From contig NZ_BOMN01000028.1 of assembly GCF_016862215.1 (NCBI RefSeq), positions 26,769 to 90,768 on the forward strand: a stretch of DNA of 64,000 nt, given 5' to 3'. Below the pieces are notes generated by a model that was not told where the DNA came from, did no database searches, and saw nothing but the letters and a program-made list of their open reading frames with translations. The DNA comes from Winogradskya humida (GTDB taxonomy: Bacteria; Actinomycetota; Actinomycetes; Mycobacteriales; Micromonosporaceae). Of the stretch, positions 1 to 7,601 are shown in pieces; the first letter of the stretch is position 1, and the number at the start of each line of letters is the position of its first letter. The translations under genes were made by a program, and so were the position numbers.

Positions 1-506
1 GCCTCGAGGTGCTGCGCCGGCTGCGCGGGGAGTCCCCCGACGTGCCGGTGCTGTTCCTGACCGCGAAGGACTCGGTCGAGGACCGGATCACCGGGCTCAC
101 CGCCGGTGGTGACGACTACGTGACCAAGCCGTTCAGCCTGGAGGAGGTCGTCGCCCGGCTGCGGGGGCTTATGCGGCGGATGGGTCGCTCGCCGATGCGT
201 ACGGATTCCCAGCTCATCGTCGGTGACCTGAGCCTCGACGAGGACAGCCATGAGGTGCGCCGCGGCAGCGACCTGGTGACCCTGACCGCCACGGAGTTCG
301 AGCTGCTGCGCTACCTGATGCGCAACCCGCGCCGGGTGCTGAGCAAGAGCCAGATCCTCGACCGGGTGTGGAACTACGACTTCGGGGGCCAGGCGAACGT
401 CGTCGAGCTCTACATCTCGTACCTGCGGAAGAAGATCGACGCCGGCCGCCAGCCGATGATCCACACCATGCGCGGCGCGGGTTACGTCCTGAAGCCGGCC
501 GACTGA
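1..506 (+). CDS. PhoP-like OmpR-family response regulator (5' partial)
   Basis: The window opens inside the gene (codons from base 3), so the phospho-acceptor Asp and the start are missing. What remains is the end of the receiver domain, with the conserved Lys in the GGDDYVTKPFSLEEVVARLR stretch, and a complete winged-helix effector domain ending in RGAGYVLKPAD. The linker-proximal stretch and the YDFGG...NVVE...SYLRKKID segment match what I remember of mycobacterial PhoP unusually closely. It would be phosphorylated by the kinase one base downstream. TCACAG-type 7+4+7 direct repeats, the box known for PhoP, occur upstream of two glycosyltransferase genes nearby, so those are likely targets (inference). 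Confidence 0.93.
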   Translation, partial: LEVLRRLRGESPDVPVLFLTAKDSVEDRITGLTAGGDDYVTKPFSLEEVVARLRGLMRRMGRSPMRTDSQLIVGDLSLDEDSHEVRRGSDLVTLTATEFELLRYLMRNPRRVLSKSQILDRVWNYDFGGQANVVELYISYLRKKIDAGRQPMIHTMRGAGYVLKPAD

Positions 507-507
507 C

Positions 508-2097
508 ATGGCGATCGCCGCACACCCCGCCCGCTGGCGCTCCCCAGCGGGCTGGTCGCTGCGCACCCGCTTGATCGCGGTCATGATCGCGCTGCTGACC
601 GTGCTGGGCCTGGTCGTGGGCGGCACCGCCGAGATCTACCTGCACCGGACCCTCTACGCGCAGCTGGACGTGAAGCTGACCGAGACCGCCGACCGGGCGC
701 AGGGTTTTTCCGGAGGCGGCAACGGCAACCCCAGTCCCTACGGCGGGCTTCCCAGGCAGGGCGGCGGCGGTGGTGACGAGCTCCGCAGCGGCCCCCCACC
801 AGGTGCCGAGACCGGCTCGATTCTGCTGAACCTGGACTCGAACGGCATCAAGACCCTCGGCGGTGTTGTCGCGCTCGGCCAGAACGACGACGGCGACATC
901 GTGAACCTCTACGCGTCTCTCCCGGCCGCAACCATCGCCCAGCTGTCCGCCGTCAATCCGAACAACACCGCGACCGACATCGACCTCGGCGGCGATCTTG
1001 GCGAGTATCGCGTCGTTTCCCGACTGAATTCCAAGGGCGGGAGGGTCATCGTTGCGCTGTCCCTCGGGAACACCAACTCGACGTTGATCACGATTGCGCT
1101 GGTCACGGGTGGGGCGGTGCTGATCACGCTGATCGCGGCGGGGTGGGCCGGGGCGGTGATCATCCGGCGCAATCTCAAACCGCTCAACCGGGTGGCGGCG
1201 ACCGCGACCCGCGTCTCGGAACTCAAGCTCGACCGTGGCGAGGTCGAGCTGGCCCAGCGCGTGCCGTATGCGGACACCGACCCGCGTACCGAGGTGGGTG
1301 CGGTAGGCGCGGCCCTGAACCGGATGCTTGATCATGTGGGGAACGCGCTGGAAGCGCGGCATGCCAGCGAGATGCAGGTACGCCAATTCGTGGCGGACGC
1401 CAGCCACGAGTTGCGCACCCCCCTGGCAGCCATCCGCGGGTACGCCGAACTGAGCCGCCGCAGCCGCCAGCCCGTCCCCGACGAGATCGGCCACGTGCTG
1501 CGCCGCGTCGAGTCGGAGGCGCAGCGGATGACCGCGCTGGTCGAGGATCTGCTGCTGCTGGCTCGCCTGGACGCCGGCCGGCCGCTCGCGCACGAACCGG
1601 TCGACCTGACCATGCTGGTGGTGGACGCGGTGAGTGACGCGCACGCCGCCGGTCCGCGCCACGACTGGCAACTGGACCTGCCCGACGAGCCGGTGAGCGT
1701 GATCGGTGACGGGCAACGGTTGCATCAGGTGCTGGCGAATCTGCTGGCCAATGCGCGTACGCACACGCCCGAAGGCACCAGCGTGGTCGTCGGGGTCGGC
1801 GCTGAGGCGGACGCGGCCGTGATGCGGGTGACCGACTACGGCCCGGGCATCCCGGCCGAGCTGCAGCCGCACATCTTCGAGCGGTTCGCCCGCGGGGACA
1901 GCTCCCGCTCGCGGGCCGCCGGCAGCACCGGTCTCGGCCTGTCGATCGTGCACGCCGTGGTGACCGCCCACCGGGGCACGGTCGCGGTGCGCAGCATGCC
2001 GGGGCGCACGGAGTTCACCGTCCGGCTGCCGCTGACCGATTTCCTACCAGCCCAGCCGCAGTCCGTCCATCAGTACGTCCCGCAGGTCGTCCAGTAG
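508..2097 (+). CDS. PhoR-like sensor histidine kinase
   Basis: A 529-residue membrane sensor kinase starting one base after the regulator's stop, so the two are co-transcribed and coupled. A first membrane helix lies at about residues 20-46. An extracytoplasmic sensor of about 150 residues follows, with a Gly/Pro-rich stretch near 70-95, and a second helix at about 195-222. HAMP comes next, then HisKA with the phospho-accepting His300 in ASHELRTPL. The HATPase domain has an N-box NLLANARTHT, G1 DYGPGIP, an F-box IFERFARG and G2 GSTGLGLSI. The last 18 codons overlap the 3' end of the convergent gene below. By partner and architecture it is PhoR-like; the signal is unknown. Confidence 0.95.
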   Translation: MAIAAHPARWRSPAGWSLRTRLIAVMIALLTVLGLVVGGTAEIYLHRTLYAQLDVKLTETADRAQGFSGGGNGNPSPYGGLPRQGGGGGDELRSGPPPGAETGSILLNLDSNGIKTLGGVVALGQNDDGDIVNLYASLPAATIAQLSAVNPNNTATDIDLGGDLGEYRVVSRLNSKGGRVIVALSLGNTNSTLITIALVTGGAVLITLIAAGWAGAVIIRRNLKPLNRVAATATRVSELKLDRGEVELAQRVPYADTDPRTEVGAVGAALNRMLDHVGNALEARHASEMQVRQFVADASHELRTPLAAIRGYAELSRRSRQPVPDEIGHVLRRVESEAQRMTALVEDLLLLARLDAGRPLAHEPVDLTMLVVDAVSDAHAAGPRHDWQLDLPDEPVSVIGDGQRLHQVLANLLANARTHTPEGTSVVVGVGAEADAAVMRVTDYGPGIPAELQPHIFERFARGDSSRSRAAGSTGLGLSIVHAVVTAHRGTVAVRSMPGRTEFTVRLPLTDFLPAQPQSVHQYVPQVVQ

Positions 2098-2448
2098 AGC
2101 GGTGGCCGCCGCGCCGTCCGAGACGTGCAGCTGCAGCGGGATGGACGCACTGTCCCGGCCGACGAGCACGTCGAGGGCGCAGAGGGCACGACCGGCCAGC
2201 TCGCTGGTGACCTTGGGGCAGGCCGCCGCGCGCAGCCGGTCGTCGAGCCAGGGTCGGCCCTGGGCACCCGGCAGCCCCGCGGCGATCGCCGCGATCGCGG
2301 CCAGCGCCTGGGTCGCGGGTATCTCACCGAGCAGGACCTGCGGCGTCTCCCAGACCTTCAGCACCACCAGCGAAACGGCCTGACGGCGCTCCGCCGGGGG
2401 CAGGTCGGCGAGACCGTCGAGGAGGTACGGCGCGCTCGTCTCTTTCAT
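2044..2448 (-). CDS. Conserved hypothetical protein, 134 aa
   Basis: A 134-residue, mostly helical, Ala/Leu-rich soluble protein with no signal peptide, membrane segment or motif I recognise. I chose the ATG at 2448 (MKETSAPYLLDGL); an in-frame ATG three codons upstream is possible. Its last 54 bases overlap the 3' end of the sensor kinase gene on the other strand, so both C-termini are constrained by shared sequence. Its promoter must lie in the gap shared with the leader of the DAHP synthase gene. Function unknown; coding potential is supported by length, codon use and absence of a better alternative frame. Confidence 0.6.
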   Translation of the reverse strand: MKETSAPYLLDGLADLPPAERRQAVSLVVLKVWETPQVLLGEIPATQALAAIAAIAAGLPGAQGRPWLDDRLRAAACPKVTSELAGRALCALDVLVGRDSASIPLQLHVSDGAAATALLDDLRDVLMDGLRLGW

Positions 2449-2523
2449 ACATCTCATGTCAGCACACGCAACTTGCATGTGCCCATACCCCGGGTGACGG
2501 ACACAGTCCCCCGATTCATGGGC

Positions 2524-2529
2524 TAGCAT
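2524..2529 (+). promoter_or_regulatory. Candidate -10 element of the DAHP synthase leader transcript
   Basis: TAGCAT fits the actinobacterial TANNNT -10 pattern and ends six bases before the GTG of the leader peptide. A transcript starting here would be leaderless or nearly so. No good -35 hexamer is seen at 17-18 bp, so this is a tentative call. Confidence 0.35.
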
Positions 2530-2535
2530 GGCCGC

Positions 2536-2592
2536 GTGTCCCGTTGGTATTCGTGGTTTATGAGGCCGGCTCCGCCGGTGTCTCTGCCATGA
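2536..2592 (+). CDS. Aromatic amino-acid leader peptide (18 aa) of the DAHP synthase attenuator
   Basis: A short GTG-started frame encodes MSRWYSWFMRPAPPVSLP and stops at TGA. Four of codons 4-8 specify aromatic residues (Trp-Tyr-Ser-Trp-Phe), exactly the end products of the pathway whose first enzyme follows. The frame sits upstream of an intrinsic terminator (2628-2653) and overlaps an alternative stem: GGCCGGC at 2564-2570 pairs with 2619-2625, and GGTGTCTC at 2577-2584 pairs with 2604-2611. This is the classical layout of ribosome-mediated transcription attenuation. Stalling at scarce Trp/Tyr/Phe tRNA would alter folding and allow read-through. No ribosome-binding site is visible, consistent with leaderless translation. 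Confidence 0.8.
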   Translation: MSRWYSWFMRPAPPVSLP

Positions 2593-2627
2593 CTTCATGA
2601 CCTGAGACACCCCGTAGGGCCGGCCGA

Positions 2628-2653
2628 GGCAGCGACATTCGTCGCTGCCTTTT
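2628..2653 (+). terminator. Intrinsic terminator of the aromatic attenuator
   Basis: GGCAGCGAC at 2628-2636 pairs perfectly over 9 bp with GTCGCTGCC at 2641-2649, with a four-base loop, and is followed by TTTTCGTTTGTT. It lies between the aromatic leader peptide and the DAHP synthase start at 2726. It is therefore an attenuator rather than the end of an upstream gene. Confidence 0.85.
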
Positions 2654-2725
2654 CGTTTGTTACGAGCCGGCCCACGGCCCAGGGGAAGCCGGCCCCTGGG
2701 GAGCCGGCGGAGAGGACCCATCGCC

Positions 2726-3787
2726 ATGACGATCCCCGAGGTACAGCGCGTCAGCGACCACCGCATCGAGTCGGTCGTGCCCCTGATGAGCCCCGCCCTG
2801 CTGCACCACGAGTTGCCGCTCACCCATGAGCTCTCGGCGAGCGTCTTAGAGAGCCGGCGCCAGGTCGAGGACGTGCTGAACGGCCGCGATCCGCGTCTGA
2901 TGGTCGTTGTCGGGCCCTGCTCGGTGCACGACCCGGTCGCTGCCGCCGAGTACGCCGACCGGCTGCGCGACCAGGCCGAACGGCTCTCCGACGACCTGCT
3001 GATCGTGATGCGGGTGTACTTCGAGAAGCCGCGCTCCACCGTCGGCTGGAAGGGCCTGATCAACGACCCGGAGCTGGACGGTACGGGTGACGTGAGCAAG
3101 GGGCTGCGCGTAGCCCGGGCGCTGCTGCTGCAGGTGCTCGAGCGGGGGCTGCCGGTCGCCGTCGAATTCCTCGACCCGATCACGCCGCAGTACATCGCGG
3201 ACACCGTGGCGTGGGGTGCGATCGGTGCCCGTACGGTGGAATCGCAGGTCCACCGGCAGCTCGCCTCGGGTCTCTCCATGCCGATCGGCATGAAGAACCG
3301 CCCCGACGGCAGCATCGGCACCGCGATCGACGCGATCAACGCCGCGGCCGCGAAGCACGTCTTCCCCGGCATCGACGTCTCGGGAACGCCCGCGATCATG
3401 CACACCACCGGAAACCCGGACGCCCACCTGGTGCTGCGTGGCGGCAAGGGGCCGAACTACAGCGCCGAGGACGTCAACGCCTCGCTGACGCTGCTGCGCG
3501 AGGCCGGGCTCCCGGAACGGGTCGTGGTCGACTGCTCGCACGGCAACAGCAACAAGGACCACCTGCGCCAGCCGATCGTGGCGGACGACATCGCGGGCCA
3601 GCTCGAGGCCGGCCAGCACGGCATCCGCGGCGTCATGCTGGAGAGCTTCCTGGTGCCGGGCCGGCAGGACCTGGGCGGCGACCTCACGTACGGCCAGAGT
3701 GTCACCGACGCGTGCATGGGCTGGGACCCCACGGTGGAGGTGCTGGAGCGGCTCGCAGCCGCCTCGGCGAAGCGCCGCGCGGGCTGA
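2726..3787 (+). CDS. 3-Deoxy-7-phosphoheptulonate (DAHP) synthase, class I (AroF/G/H type)
   Basis: Condenses phosphoenolpyruvate and erythrose 4-phosphate to DAHP, the first step of the shikimate pathway, in the cytoplasm. The 353-residue length is normal for the E. coli-type class I enzyme. Family signatures are all present: VVGPCSVHD, KPRSTVGWKGLINDP, ESQVHR, GMKNRPDGS, the metal/substrate region GNPDAHLVLRGG and VVDCSHGNSNKDH. I chose the ATG at 2726, with GGAGAGGA about 10 bases upstream. The longer open frame back to 2657 runs into the attenuator. Expression is probably controlled by the aromatic leader peptide and terminator directly upstream. Confidence 0.96.
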   Translation: MTIPEVQRVSDHRIESVVPLMSPALLHHELPLTHELSASVLESRRQVEDVLNGRDPRLMVVVGPCSVHDPVAAAEYADRLRDQAERLSDDLLIVMRVYFEKPRSTVGWKGLINDPELDGTGDVSKGLRVARALLLQVLERGLPVAVEFLDPITPQYIADTVAWGAIGARTVESQVHRQLASGLSMPIGMKNRPDGSIGTAIDAINAAAAKHVFPGIDVSGTPAIMHTTGNPDAHLVLRGGKGPNYSAEDVNASLTLLREAGLPERVVVDCSHGNSNKDHLRQPIVADDIAGQLEAGQHGIRGVMLESFLVPGRQDLGGDLTYGQSVTDACMGWDPTVEVLERLAAASAKRRAG

Positions 3788-3794
3788 CCCACAC

Positions 3795-3823
3795 TCACAG
3801 GGGCCGCACAGTAAGGGCATAAG
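3795..3823 (+). promoter_or_regulatory. PhoP-box-like direct repeats upstream of the GT39 gene
   Basis: TCACAGG (3795-3801), a four-base spacer and GCACAGT (3806-3812) form a 7+4+7 direct repeat. A weaker in-phase third unit GCATAAG lies at 3817-3823. Mycobacterial PhoP recognises two TCACAGC-like heptamers separated by 4 bp. A PhoP-like regulator is encoded at the start of this window, and the same arrangement recurs at 6162-6190. Confidence 0.6.
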
Positions 3824-3832
3824 GGGCCGACA

Positions 3833-3876
3833 GGCAGGCGGAAGAAGGTACGGAAGTCAGCATGCTTCCGCCTGCC
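3833..3876 (+). promoter_or_regulatory. 12-bp perfect inverted repeat in the 5' region of the GT39 gene
   Basis: GGCAGGCGGAAG at 3833-3844 is the exact reverse complement of CTTCCGCCTGCC at 3865-3876, with 20 bases between. It ends 14 bases before the start codon and adjoins the AAGGA ribosome-binding site (3879-3883). No U-run follows. It could be an mRNA hairpin that gates translation, or a terminator for the DAHP synthase transcript. Confidence 0.5.
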
Positions 3877-3890
3877 GTAAGGAACCTTTG

Positions 3891-6035
3891 ATGACCTCGA
3901 CGTTGCCCGTACCGGAGACGGCCCCGGTCGTGGAGCCCTCGTCGCCCGCACCTCCACCGGTTCAGATCCGGTCCCGCTGGTCCACGGTCCTGCGCGGCCC
4001 CGCCACGGACGCGAGCTGGGTGCGGCCATCGCTCATCGGCCTGCTCGTGGTCACCGCGGTGCTCTACATCTGGGACCTCGGTGCCTCGGGCTGGAGCAAC
4101 GCGTTCTACTCCGCGGCGGTCCAGGCCGGCTCCAAGAGCTGGGAGGCGTTCTTCTTCGGCTCGTCCGACGCGGCGAACTCGATCACCGTGGACAAGACCC
4201 CGGCGTCGCTGTGGATCATGGAGATCTCGGTACGCATCTTCGGGCTGAGCTCGTGGAGCATCCTCGTCCCCGAGGCGCTGATGGGCGTCGCCTCGGTCGG
4301 GCTGCTCTTCGCGACCGTCAAGCGCTGGTTCGGCCCCGCGGCCGGCCTGATCGCGGGCGCTGTGCTGGCGCTGACCCCGATCGCGGTGCTGATGTTCCGC
4401 TTCAACAACCCGGACGCCATGCTCGTGCTGTTGATGATCGCGGGGGCGTACGCCACGCTGCGGGCCGTCGAGAACGGCTCGACCAAGTGGCTGATGTTCG
4501 CGGGCGCCCTCGTCGGTCTGGGCTTCCTGACCAAGATGCTGCAGGCATTGCTGGTGGTCCCCGCGTACGGCCTCGCGTACCTGATCGCCGGTCCGCCGAA
4601 GCTCGGCAAGCGTCTCCTGCAACTGCTGCTCGCCGTCGTCGCCCTCGTCGTCTCGGCCGGCTGGTACATCGCGATCGTCGAGCTGGTCCCCGCCTCGATG
4701 CGGCCCTACATCGGCGGCTCGCAGAACAACAGCCTGCTCGAACTGACCCTCGGCTACAACGGCCTGGGCCGGCTCAACGGTGAGGAGACCGGCAGCGTCG
4801 GCGGTGGCGGAGGTGGCACCGGCGGTGGCATGTGGGGCGAAACCGGGATCACCCGGATGTTCGACACGTCGCAGGGCGGTCAGATCTCCTGGCTGCTGCC
4901 CGCCGCGCTGATCGTGCTGGTCGGCGGGCTCGTGCTGACCGCCCGCGCCGTACGCACCGACAAGCTGCGCGCAGCCCTGGTCCTCTGGGGCACGTGGCTG
5001 GTCGGCACCGGCCTGGTCTTCAGCTTCATGCAGGGCATCTTCCACGCGTACTACACCGTGGCACTCGCTCCGGCGGTCGGCGCGGTCGTCGGGATGGGCT
5101 CGGTCCTGCTGTGGCGCGCCCGGCGCAACCCGTTCGCCGCGGGCACTCTCGCGGTGGCGATCGGCGTGACCGCGTGGTGGTCGTTCCACATGCTCGGCTG
5201 GAGCCCGGACTTCGTGCCGTGGCTGCGCTGGGTCGTGCTGATCCTCGGGCTCGTGGCGGCGGTCGGCGTGCTGGCCTCGCTGCGGCTGCCGGCGAACATC
5301 GCGCTGTTCGCCGCCGGGGGTGCGCTGATCGCGCTGCTGGCCGGGCCGGCGGCGTACGCGGTGCAGACGGCTTCGGAGCCGCACACCGGTTCCATCCCGA
5401 CGGCCGGGCCCTCGGTGCAGAGCGGCGGTGGGTTCGGCGGTGGTGGTGGCGGTCGTGGCGGGCCCGGTGGTGGTGGCGGCAACCGGGGTGGCGGCGGCTT
5501 CCCGGGCGGCGGCGGCCAGGGCGGCTTCCCCGGCGGCACCCAGCAGGGCGGCGGCACCCAAGGCGGCACTGGCACCCAGCAAGGCGGGACCGGCACGCAG
5601 CAAGGCTTCCCCGGCGGTAACGGTGGTGGCGGGATGCGTGGGGGTGGCGGCATGGGCGGGCTGCTCGACGCGGCGACCGTCAGCGATGCGATGAAGACGC
5701 TGCTCGAGACGAATGCTGACCAGTTCACCTGGGTCGCGGCGGCCGTGGGTTCGCAGAACGCGTCCGGCTACCAGCTGGCCACCGAGAAGCCCGTCATGGC
5801 GGTCGGCGGCTTCAACGGCAGTGACCCGTCACCGACGCTGGCGCAGTTCAAGCAGTACGTGGCCGACGGAAAGATCCACTACTTCATCGGCGGCAGTGGC
5901 GGCGGCTTCGGCGGCGGCAACAGCAGCGGCGGCAGCAACGACAGCTCGCAGATCTCCACGTGGGTGTCGGAGAACTACCAGTCGCAGACCGTCGACAACG
6001 TGACGATCTACGACCTCACCGCACCGGTCTCGTAA
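3891..6035 (+). CDS. GT39/ArnT-like polyprenyl-phosphate-dependent membrane glycosyltransferase
   Basis: A 714-residue multi-spanning protein of the YkcB/ArnT/PMT (GT-C) kind, expected to move a sugar from a polyprenyl-phosphate donor to an acceptor outside the membrane. It has an early helix near residue 45 and a large first loop with the conserved DKTPASLW motif. About ten further helices follow, including RFNNPDAMLVLLMIAGAYATLRA. An extraordinary Gly/Gln-rich linker spans about residues 512-590. A C-terminal extracytoplasmic domain of about 125 residues contains a second Gly/Ser-rich patch. The ATG at 3891 has an AAGGA site eight bases upstream. The next gene encodes a GT2-GtrA protein, the usual donor-making partner. 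Confidence 0.87.
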   Translation: MTSTLPVPETAPVVEPSSPAPPPVQIRSRWSTVLRGPATDASWVRPSLIGLLVVTAVLYIWDLGASGWSNAFYSAAVQAGSKSWEAFFFGSSDAANSITVDKTPASLWIMEISVRIFGLSSWSILVPEALMGVASVGLLFATVKRWFGPAAGLIAGAVLALTPIAVLMFRFNNPDAMLVLLMIAGAYATLRAVENGSTKWLMFAGALVGLGFLTKMLQALLVVPAYGLAYLIAGPPKLGKRLLQLLLAVVALVVSAGWYIAIVELVPASMRPYIGGSQNNSLLELTLGYNGLGRLNGEETGSVGGGGGGTGGGMWGETGITRMFDTSQGGQISWLLPAALIVLVGGLVLTARAVRTDKLRAALVLWGTWLVGTGLVFSFMQGIFHAYYTVALAPAVGAVVGMGSVLLWRARRNPFAAGTLAVAIGVTAWWSFHMLGWSPDFVPWLRWVVLILGLVAAVGVLASLRLPANIALFAAGGALIALLAGPAAYAVQTASEPHTGSIPTAGPSVQSGGGFGGGGGGRGGPGGGGGNRGGGGFPGGGGQGGFPGGTQQGGGTQGGTGTQQGGTGTQQGFPGGNGGGGMRGGGGMGGLLDAATVSDAMKTLLETNADQFTWVAAAVGSQNASGYQLATEKPVMAVGGFNGSDPSPTLAQFKQYVADGKIHYFIGGSGGGFGGGNSSGGSNDSSQISTWVSENYQSQTVDNVTIYDLTAPVS

Positions 6036-6050
6036 GCACCGGACAGGCAT

Positions 6051-6083
6051 CGAAGGCGGCTCCCGATCCGGGGGCCGCCTTCG
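6051..6083 (+). terminator. Stem-loop terminator after the GT39 gene
   Basis: CGAAGGCGGC (6051-6060) pairs perfectly with GCCGCCTTCG (6074-6083), 16 bases after the stop codon. There is no U-tract, as is common in high-GC actinobacteria. Confidence 0.65.
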
Positions 6084-6161
6084 GCGTACGAGGCGTATGA
6101 ACAGCGAGGAAACCGTGAGACGCGCTCACGTCGGGGCCACCAGGCTGGTTGAGGTGAGCAC

Positions 6162-6190
6162 TCACAGGCCCGCCACAGGCGCGACACATT
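6162..6190 (+). promoter_or_regulatory. PhoP-box-like triple direct repeat upstream of the GT2-GtrA gene
   Basis: TCACAGG (6162-6168), CCACAGG (6173-6179) and ACACATT (6184-6190) are spaced at exactly 11 bp. The first unit and its CACTCACAGG context match the repeat upstream of the GT39 gene. It lies 32 bp upstream of the start at 6223, a position suited to an activator. Confidence 0.6.
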
Positions 6191-6222
6191 GCGGGCAAAG
6201 GCCCGGCGGCGAACTTAGGGGC

Positions 6223-7458
6223 ATGAGCCTCTCCACGCTGCCTGTGCACGAGTCGGGTCCGGTCGGGGTCGTCGCCCCCGTGCTCGACGTGGTGGTCCCG
6301 GTCTACAACGAGGAAATCGACCTCGAGCCCTGCGTACGCCGGCTGCACGCCTACCTGGCGACCGAGTTCCCGTACCGGTTCCGGATCACCATCGCGGACA
6401 ACGCGAGCACCGACTCGACGGCGGACGTGGCACGGCGGCTCACCGACAGCCTGCGTGAGGTCAGCTGGGTGCACCTGCCTCAGAAGGGCCGGGGGCGCGC
6501 GCTGAACTACGTGTGGACGCACTCGGACGCGGCTGTCCTCGCGTACATGGATGTGGATCTCTCGACCGACCTTGGCGCTCTCCTGCCGCTCGTCGCCCCG
6601 CTCATCTCGGGCCACTCGGACCTCGCGATCGGCTCGCGCCTGGCCCGCGGCTCCCGGGTGGTCCGCGGCGCGAAGCGCGAGTTCATCTCCCGCAGCTACA
6701 ACCTCATCCTGCGCAGCACCCTCAGCGCCCGCTTCTCCGACGCCCAGTGCGGCTTCAAGGCCATCCGCGCCGACGTCGCCGAGCGCCTGCTACCCATGGT
6801 CGAGGACACCGGCTGGTTCTTCGACACCGAGATGCTGGTCCTCGCCGAGCGCGCCGGCCTGCGCATCCACGAGGTCCCGGTCGACTGGGTGGACGACCCG
6901 GACAGCCGCGTCGACATCGTCGCGACAGCCATGGCCGATCTGCGCGGCATCGCCCGGCTGACCCGCGCCCTGGGCACCGGCCGGCTCCCCCTCGCCGCCC
7001 TGCGCGAACAGCTCGGCCGCAACCCGCTCCCGGTCGCCGGTGTCCCCGCCGGGCTGACCGGCCAGATCCTGCGCTTCGCCGCGGTCGGCGTCGCGAGCAC
7101 CCTGGCCTACCTGGCGCTCTACGCCATCCTCCGGGACGGCATGGGCGCCCAGTGGGCCAACCTGATCGCCCTGCTGGTCACCGCGATCGCCAACACGGCC
7201 GTCAACCGCCGCGTCACCTTCCGGGTCCGCGGCAGCGACGGCGCCTGGCGCCACCAGGCCCAGGGCCTCGTCGTCTTCGGCATCGGCCTGGGCCTGACCT
7301 CGGGCTCACTCGCCCTGCTACACCTGATGACCAGCCCACCCACCTACGTGGAACTCGGCGTCCTCGTCATCGCCAACCTCATCGCCACCGGCGTCCGCTT
7401 CCTCCTCATGCGCATCTGGGTCTTCCGCGCCACCCGAGGAGCCCACGCCTCAGCCTGA
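6223..7458 (+). CDS. GT2 polyprenyl-phosphate glycosyltransferase fused to a GtrA membrane domain
   Basis: A 411-residue two-domain protein. Residues about 20-260 are a DPM1-like GT2 catalytic domain: VVVPVYNEE at the N-terminus, DNASTDST, the donor/metal motif MDVDLSTD, and QCGFKA. Residues about 280-405 form a four-helix GtrA domain (FAAVGVASTLAYLALYAIL, NTAVNRRVTFR), a family implicated in flipping lipid-linked sugars. It probably makes and flips the polyprenyl-phosphate sugar used by the upstream GT39 enzyme. I used the ATG at 6223; the longer frame back to 6097 crosses the promoter repeats. Both genes carry the same PhoP-box-like repeats. Confidence 0.88.
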   Translation: MSLSTLPVHESGPVGVVAPVLDVVVPVYNEEIDLEPCVRRLHAYLATEFPYRFRITIADNASTDSTADVARRLTDSLREVSWVHLPQKGRGRALNYVWTHSDAAVLAYMDVDLSTDLGALLPLVAPLISGHSDLAIGSRLARGSRVVRGAKREFISRSYNLILRSTLSARFSDAQCGFKAIRADVAERLLPMVEDTGWFFDTEMLVLAERAGLRIHEVPVDWVDDPDSRVDIVATAMADLRGIARLTRALGTGRLPLAALREQLGRNPLPVAGVPAGLTGQILRFAAVGVASTLAYLALYAILRDGMGAQWANLIALLVTAIANTAVNRRVTFRVRGSDGAWRHQAQGLVVFGIGLGLTSGSLALLHLMTSPPTYVELGVLVIANLIATGVRFLLMRIWVFRATRGAHASA

Positions 7459-7520
7459 ACGCCGCAGCCCTGGCCGGCGGCGGGCCGGGACGCCGCAGGC
7501 CGGGGTCGGGACGCCGCAGG

Positions 7521-7559
7521 AAGTTGCGGTGCTGCGAGTCTCGGCGCAACTTCGTGCCC
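7521..7559 (-). repeat. Palindromic intergenic element, copy 1
   Basis: The reverse complement of this segment matches 48480-48518 at about 33 of 39 positions; the first 18 bases (GGCACGAAGTTGCGCCGA) are identical. The element contains its own inverted repeat, GAAGTTGCG/CGCAACTTC. It lies between the convergent GT2-GtrA and LysR genes, so it could also serve as a terminator. Two short GGGACGCCGCAGG repeats precede it. Confidence 0.55.
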
Positions 7560-7601
7560 GGGGCGCGACGTTGCCGCCCTCGCCACCTCAGGGCAAACAA
7601 A

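Noticed and set aside
214..1971. 585-codon open frame on the minus strand across the response regulator/kinase pair
   Set aside because: Shadow of high-GC coding DNA. The plus-strand genes have full domain structure, and the antisense product is Arg/Pro/Gly-rich without motifs.
2528..2563. Alternative leader frame starting at ATG 2528 (MAACPVGIRGL)
   Set aside because: It lacks aromatic codons and overlaps the far more informative GTG frame; its ATG lies across the presumed -10/transcription start.
6097..6222. Upstream extension of the GT2-GtrA gene (42 extra codons)
   Set aside because: The extension would read through the PhoP-box-like repeats and encodes a non-conserved segment; the ATG at 6223 gives the expected N-terminus.
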